Shown piece after piece: positions 62,197 through 64,000 of a stretch of 64,000 nt of DNA (within the stretch, counting starts at the first letter, position 1; every line of letters starts with the position of its first letter). A program made the translations under genes and the position numbers. This DNA comes from Thermasporomyces sp036564245 (GTDB lineage Bacteria; Actinomycetota; Actinomycetes; Propionibacteriales; Actinopolymorphaceae): contig DATCKU010000092.1 in the NCBI GenBank assembly GCA_036564245.1, forward strand, positions 1 to 64,000, in the 5' to 3' direction. The notes under the pieces were generated by a model that made no database searches, was not told the DNA's origin, and worked only from the letters and a program-made list of their open reading frames with translations.

Positions 62197-64000
62197 GTGA
62201 CAACCGGCAAGGTGCGGGCGGACGGACAGAAGGGTCAGCCAGCTCAGGGTTTCCACGACTCGGGATCGAGGCTGCGCGTCGTCGGACACTGGCGTCGCGT
62301 TCGCACGACGATCCTGGTTTTGCTTGTCTTGCTGCTGGTCCAGTGGCCGATGCGGCACGCGGTGTCGACCGGTGACGTGGGCTGGCTGACCCGCGAAGGC
62401 GCTGGGCTCGCGAGCGGCATTCCGCGGTGTCTCGTGCCGGGCCGGCTGGCTCTGCTGGTGGGTACGGTCGCCATCTACGTGTACGTCCTCGCGGCGTGGC
62501 GGGCGCGGAACTTCGTCACGGTACGAGCGCCGGAGTCGCGCACCGTGGCGCGGTGGAGCCTCCTCGGTGCGGTCCTGGTCACCATGGCTGGGGTCGCGGA
62601 TCTGGTCGAGAACGTCGTGGCTTGGCCGCGGTTCGGTGAGCTCTCGGCCAGAGACAGCCTCGTGCTGCAACGCGCTGCGGCGACCGAGGCAGTCTGTCCG
62701 AGCCTCGACGTCGTGCCGTTCAGTTACGTGCTGAGCGGACTCGGGCTCGCCGGGTCCCTGGTGTTGGTCGGCACCGTGGTCGGTGCGATGCGGGTCGCCC
62801 GGCGCTCGGCGAACGTCGCCGCCACCAAGCCGCCACTCGACGTGCAACGGCACGATGCGAATGGCCAGATCATCTGCTGTTCCGGGGGTGGGATCCGGTC
62901 GGCGGCGTTCTCGCTGGGCGCTCTGCAGGCGCTGATGGAACGCGGCGAGTACCAGAAGTCGTCGTCGGTGATCGGAGTCAGCGGTGGCGGATACATCGCG
63001 GCCGCGTTCCACATGCTCCGGCGGTCCCTGCTCAGCCTCCCGTCGGCCGGCGGGAAGGAAGCCGACGCCAAGGCGGCCCTTCCGTACTCGTTGGGCTCGC
63101 CCGAGCTCGCCCGGCTGCGTCGGCACACCGACTACCTGCTGCCGTCGGTGGCGGTCGGTGCCCGTGGCGTCATGTCGTTGTTCTACGGCGCCATCGTCAA
63201 CCTCGTGCTGATCGGTGTCGCGTTACGCGTCACGGCGTGGATCCTCGGCTGGCTGATCGCGGAGGTCGACATGGTGCGGGGTCTCGGCACCCGGAACGCC
63301 GTGGTCGCCGTCGGCGAGCTCCCCGTGTGGTATTGGGTTGCGGCGCTCGGACCGCTCGGGTTGATGGTGCTTCTCTTCCTGGCCGAGGTGGTCGTCGACC
63401 GGTTCCGTGTGCCGCCGAAGTGGTTGCGGACGGAAGGGCGCGCGCTCGCCCAGTCGCTGTTCTTCGGTGGGCTCGCCACCGCTGGGCTGCTGCTCGGCGT
63501 TCCGTACGTCCTCGTGGCCGCCAACAACTTCGGACAGAGCCGACTCGACATGGCGGCCACGTCGGATACCGGTCCAGGGGACATGCTGACCAGCGGTGCC
63601 GCGACCGCGGTGGCGAACATGGTCGGAACCGGCGCGTCCGGTGCGGACGTGGCGCTGGACTCGCAGTTCGGTCTCGGAACGTTGGCCACCCTCGGTGTGG
63701 CGTTCCTCGCCCTTGCCCGGTCAGCGTGGAAGGGCCTCGAGGCACTGGGCGGAGTAGGGGCCCGATCGAAGAAGCGCCAGACGACCGATTGGCGTGCGCG
63801 GCTCTTGCGGTGGGTTCGTACGAAGCTCGTCCCCTGGTTGGGATCGGCTCTCCTCGTACTCGCCGGCCTCATCGTGCTGCTGCGGTGGACGGCAGGGTAT
63901 GTCGCGAGCGAGGAGTGGCGTGCCCGCTGGTGGGTGGCGGCAGTCTGCGCCGGCCTGGTGCTGCTGATCACCGTCTGCACAGACGCCACGCGTACGTCGT
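62197..64000 (+). CDS. Multi-pass membrane protein with patatin-like phospholipase domain (3' end outside window)
   Basis: Open to the right edge (601 codons seen). GTG 62197 has a GGGGG stretch eight bases upstream. Membrane spans: TTILVLLVLLLVQWPM, LALLVGTVAIYVYVLAAW, SLLGAVLVTMAGVADLVENV, VLSGLGLAGSLVLVGTVVG. A patatin core then begins: SGGGIRSAAFSLGALQAL (oxyanion loop, near residue 230) and IGVSGGGYIAAAF with the nucleophile Ser at about 262. More spans follow (VLIGVALRVTAWILGWLIAE, ATAGLLLGVPYVLVAA). The catalytic Asp has not been reached. Patatin domains embedded between membrane spans are uncommon; the substrate is unknown. Confidence 0.82.
   Translation, partial: MTTGKVRADGQKGQPAQGFHDSGSRLRVVGHWRRVRTTILVLLVLLLVQWPMRHAVSTGDVGWLTREGAGLASGIPRCLVPGRLALLVGTVAIYVYVLAAWRARNFVTVRAPESRTVARWSLLGAVLVTMAGVADLVENVVAWPRFGELSARDSLVLQRAAATEAVCPSLDVVPFSYVLSGLGLAGSLVLVGTVVGAMRVARRSANVAATKPPLDVQRHDANGQIICCSGGGIRSAAFSLGALQALMERGEYQKSSSVIGVSGGGYIAAAFHMLRRSLLSLPSAGGKEADAKAALPYSLGSPELARLRRHTDYLLPSVAVGARGVMSLFYGAIVNLVLIGVALRVTAWILGWLIAEVDMVRGLGTRNAVVAVGELPVWYWVAALGPLGLMVLLFLAEVVVDRFRVPPKWLRTEGRALAQSLFFGGLATAGLLLGVPYVLVAANNFGQSRLDMAATSDTGPGDMLTSGAATAVANMVGTGASGADVALDSQFGLGTLATLGVAFLALARSAWKGLEALGGVGARSKKRQTTDWRARLLRWVRTKLVPWLGSALLVLAGLIVLLRWTAGYVASEEWRARWWVAAVCAGLVLLITVCTDATRTS

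Overview
The window is high-G+C DNA with short intergenic gaps and frequent GTG starts and ATGA stop/start overlaps. Several features point to an actinobacterium: an orphan MsiK-type sugar ATPase, a DUF4032 protein, an ECF42 sigma factor paired with a DGPF protein, a guanidine-III (ykkC-III) riboswitch before a small multidrug resistance (SMR) exporter, an NfeD/SPFH pair, and TAT-exported lipoprotein sugar-binding proteins. The polysaccharide loci resemble those of soil genera such as Actinopolymorpha, Kribbella or Jiangella, but the genus is a guess.

Layout. 1-8.7 kb: a winged-helix protein cut by the edge, a four-gene osmoprotectant (OpuC-type) ABC transporter, a DUF4032 protein, MsiK and a divergent LacI regulator. 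8.9-18.9 kb: NfeD/SPFH membrane pair, a pterin-dehydratase/VOC fusion, a pyridoxamine-oxidase-like protein, a GAF-PP2C phosphatase, an ECF42 operon with facing promoters, a DHFR-like reductase, remnants of a TetR regulator and an epoxide hydrolase, the guanidine exporter unit, a VOC protein and an APH-type kinase. 19.1-21.5 kb: a secreted Ig-like protein interrupted by an in-frame TAG. 21.6-22.3 kb: AlkD-like repair protein. 22.4-29.1 kb: a GH29 fucosidase with an LplABC-type sugar importer and a divergent GntR regulator. 29.2-31.8 kb: tandem duplicated TIMP-like secreted proteins and an ATP-dependent DNA ligase. 32.4-43.6 kb: a second polysaccharide locus (deacetylase-like protein, 1,087-residue heparinase II/III-like protein, family 5 binding protein, DegT aminotransferase, LacI regulator, enolase-superfamily dehydratase). 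43.7-47.5 kb: gene debris around a tRNA-Thr(TGT), with a tyrosine integrase remnant, an A+T-richer membrane gene split by a TAG, and broken HIT and DUF5694 genes. 47.7-56.4 kb: mixed small enzymes, an ArsR/AHSA1 pair, a decayed toxin-antitoxin zone and a kinase homologue lacking its catalytic Asp. 56.9-64 kb: a secreted beta-helix protein, a GH78 rhamnosidase, an APH-type kinase and a multi-pass patatin-like protein cut by the right edge.

How the genes fit together. Two carbohydrate loci supply secreted or cytoplasmic glycan-cleaving enzymes and uptake proteins. The LplABC importer has no ATPase of its own, and MsiK at 6.3-7.4 kb is the obvious energiser. The family 5 binding protein has no permease in the window. 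Control looks local: LacI, GntR, ArsR and ECF42 each sit next to, or divergent from, the genes they probably control, and palindromes or paired promoter motifs are visible in several of those gaps.

The most informative non-coding signals are the guanidine-III riboswitch, the two facing ECF42-type promoters, the 18-bp perfect inverted repeat at 1000-1055, and the shared half-site before the heparinase gene. Decay is concentrated at 15.7-16.4, 43.7-47.5 and 53.5-54.8 kb.
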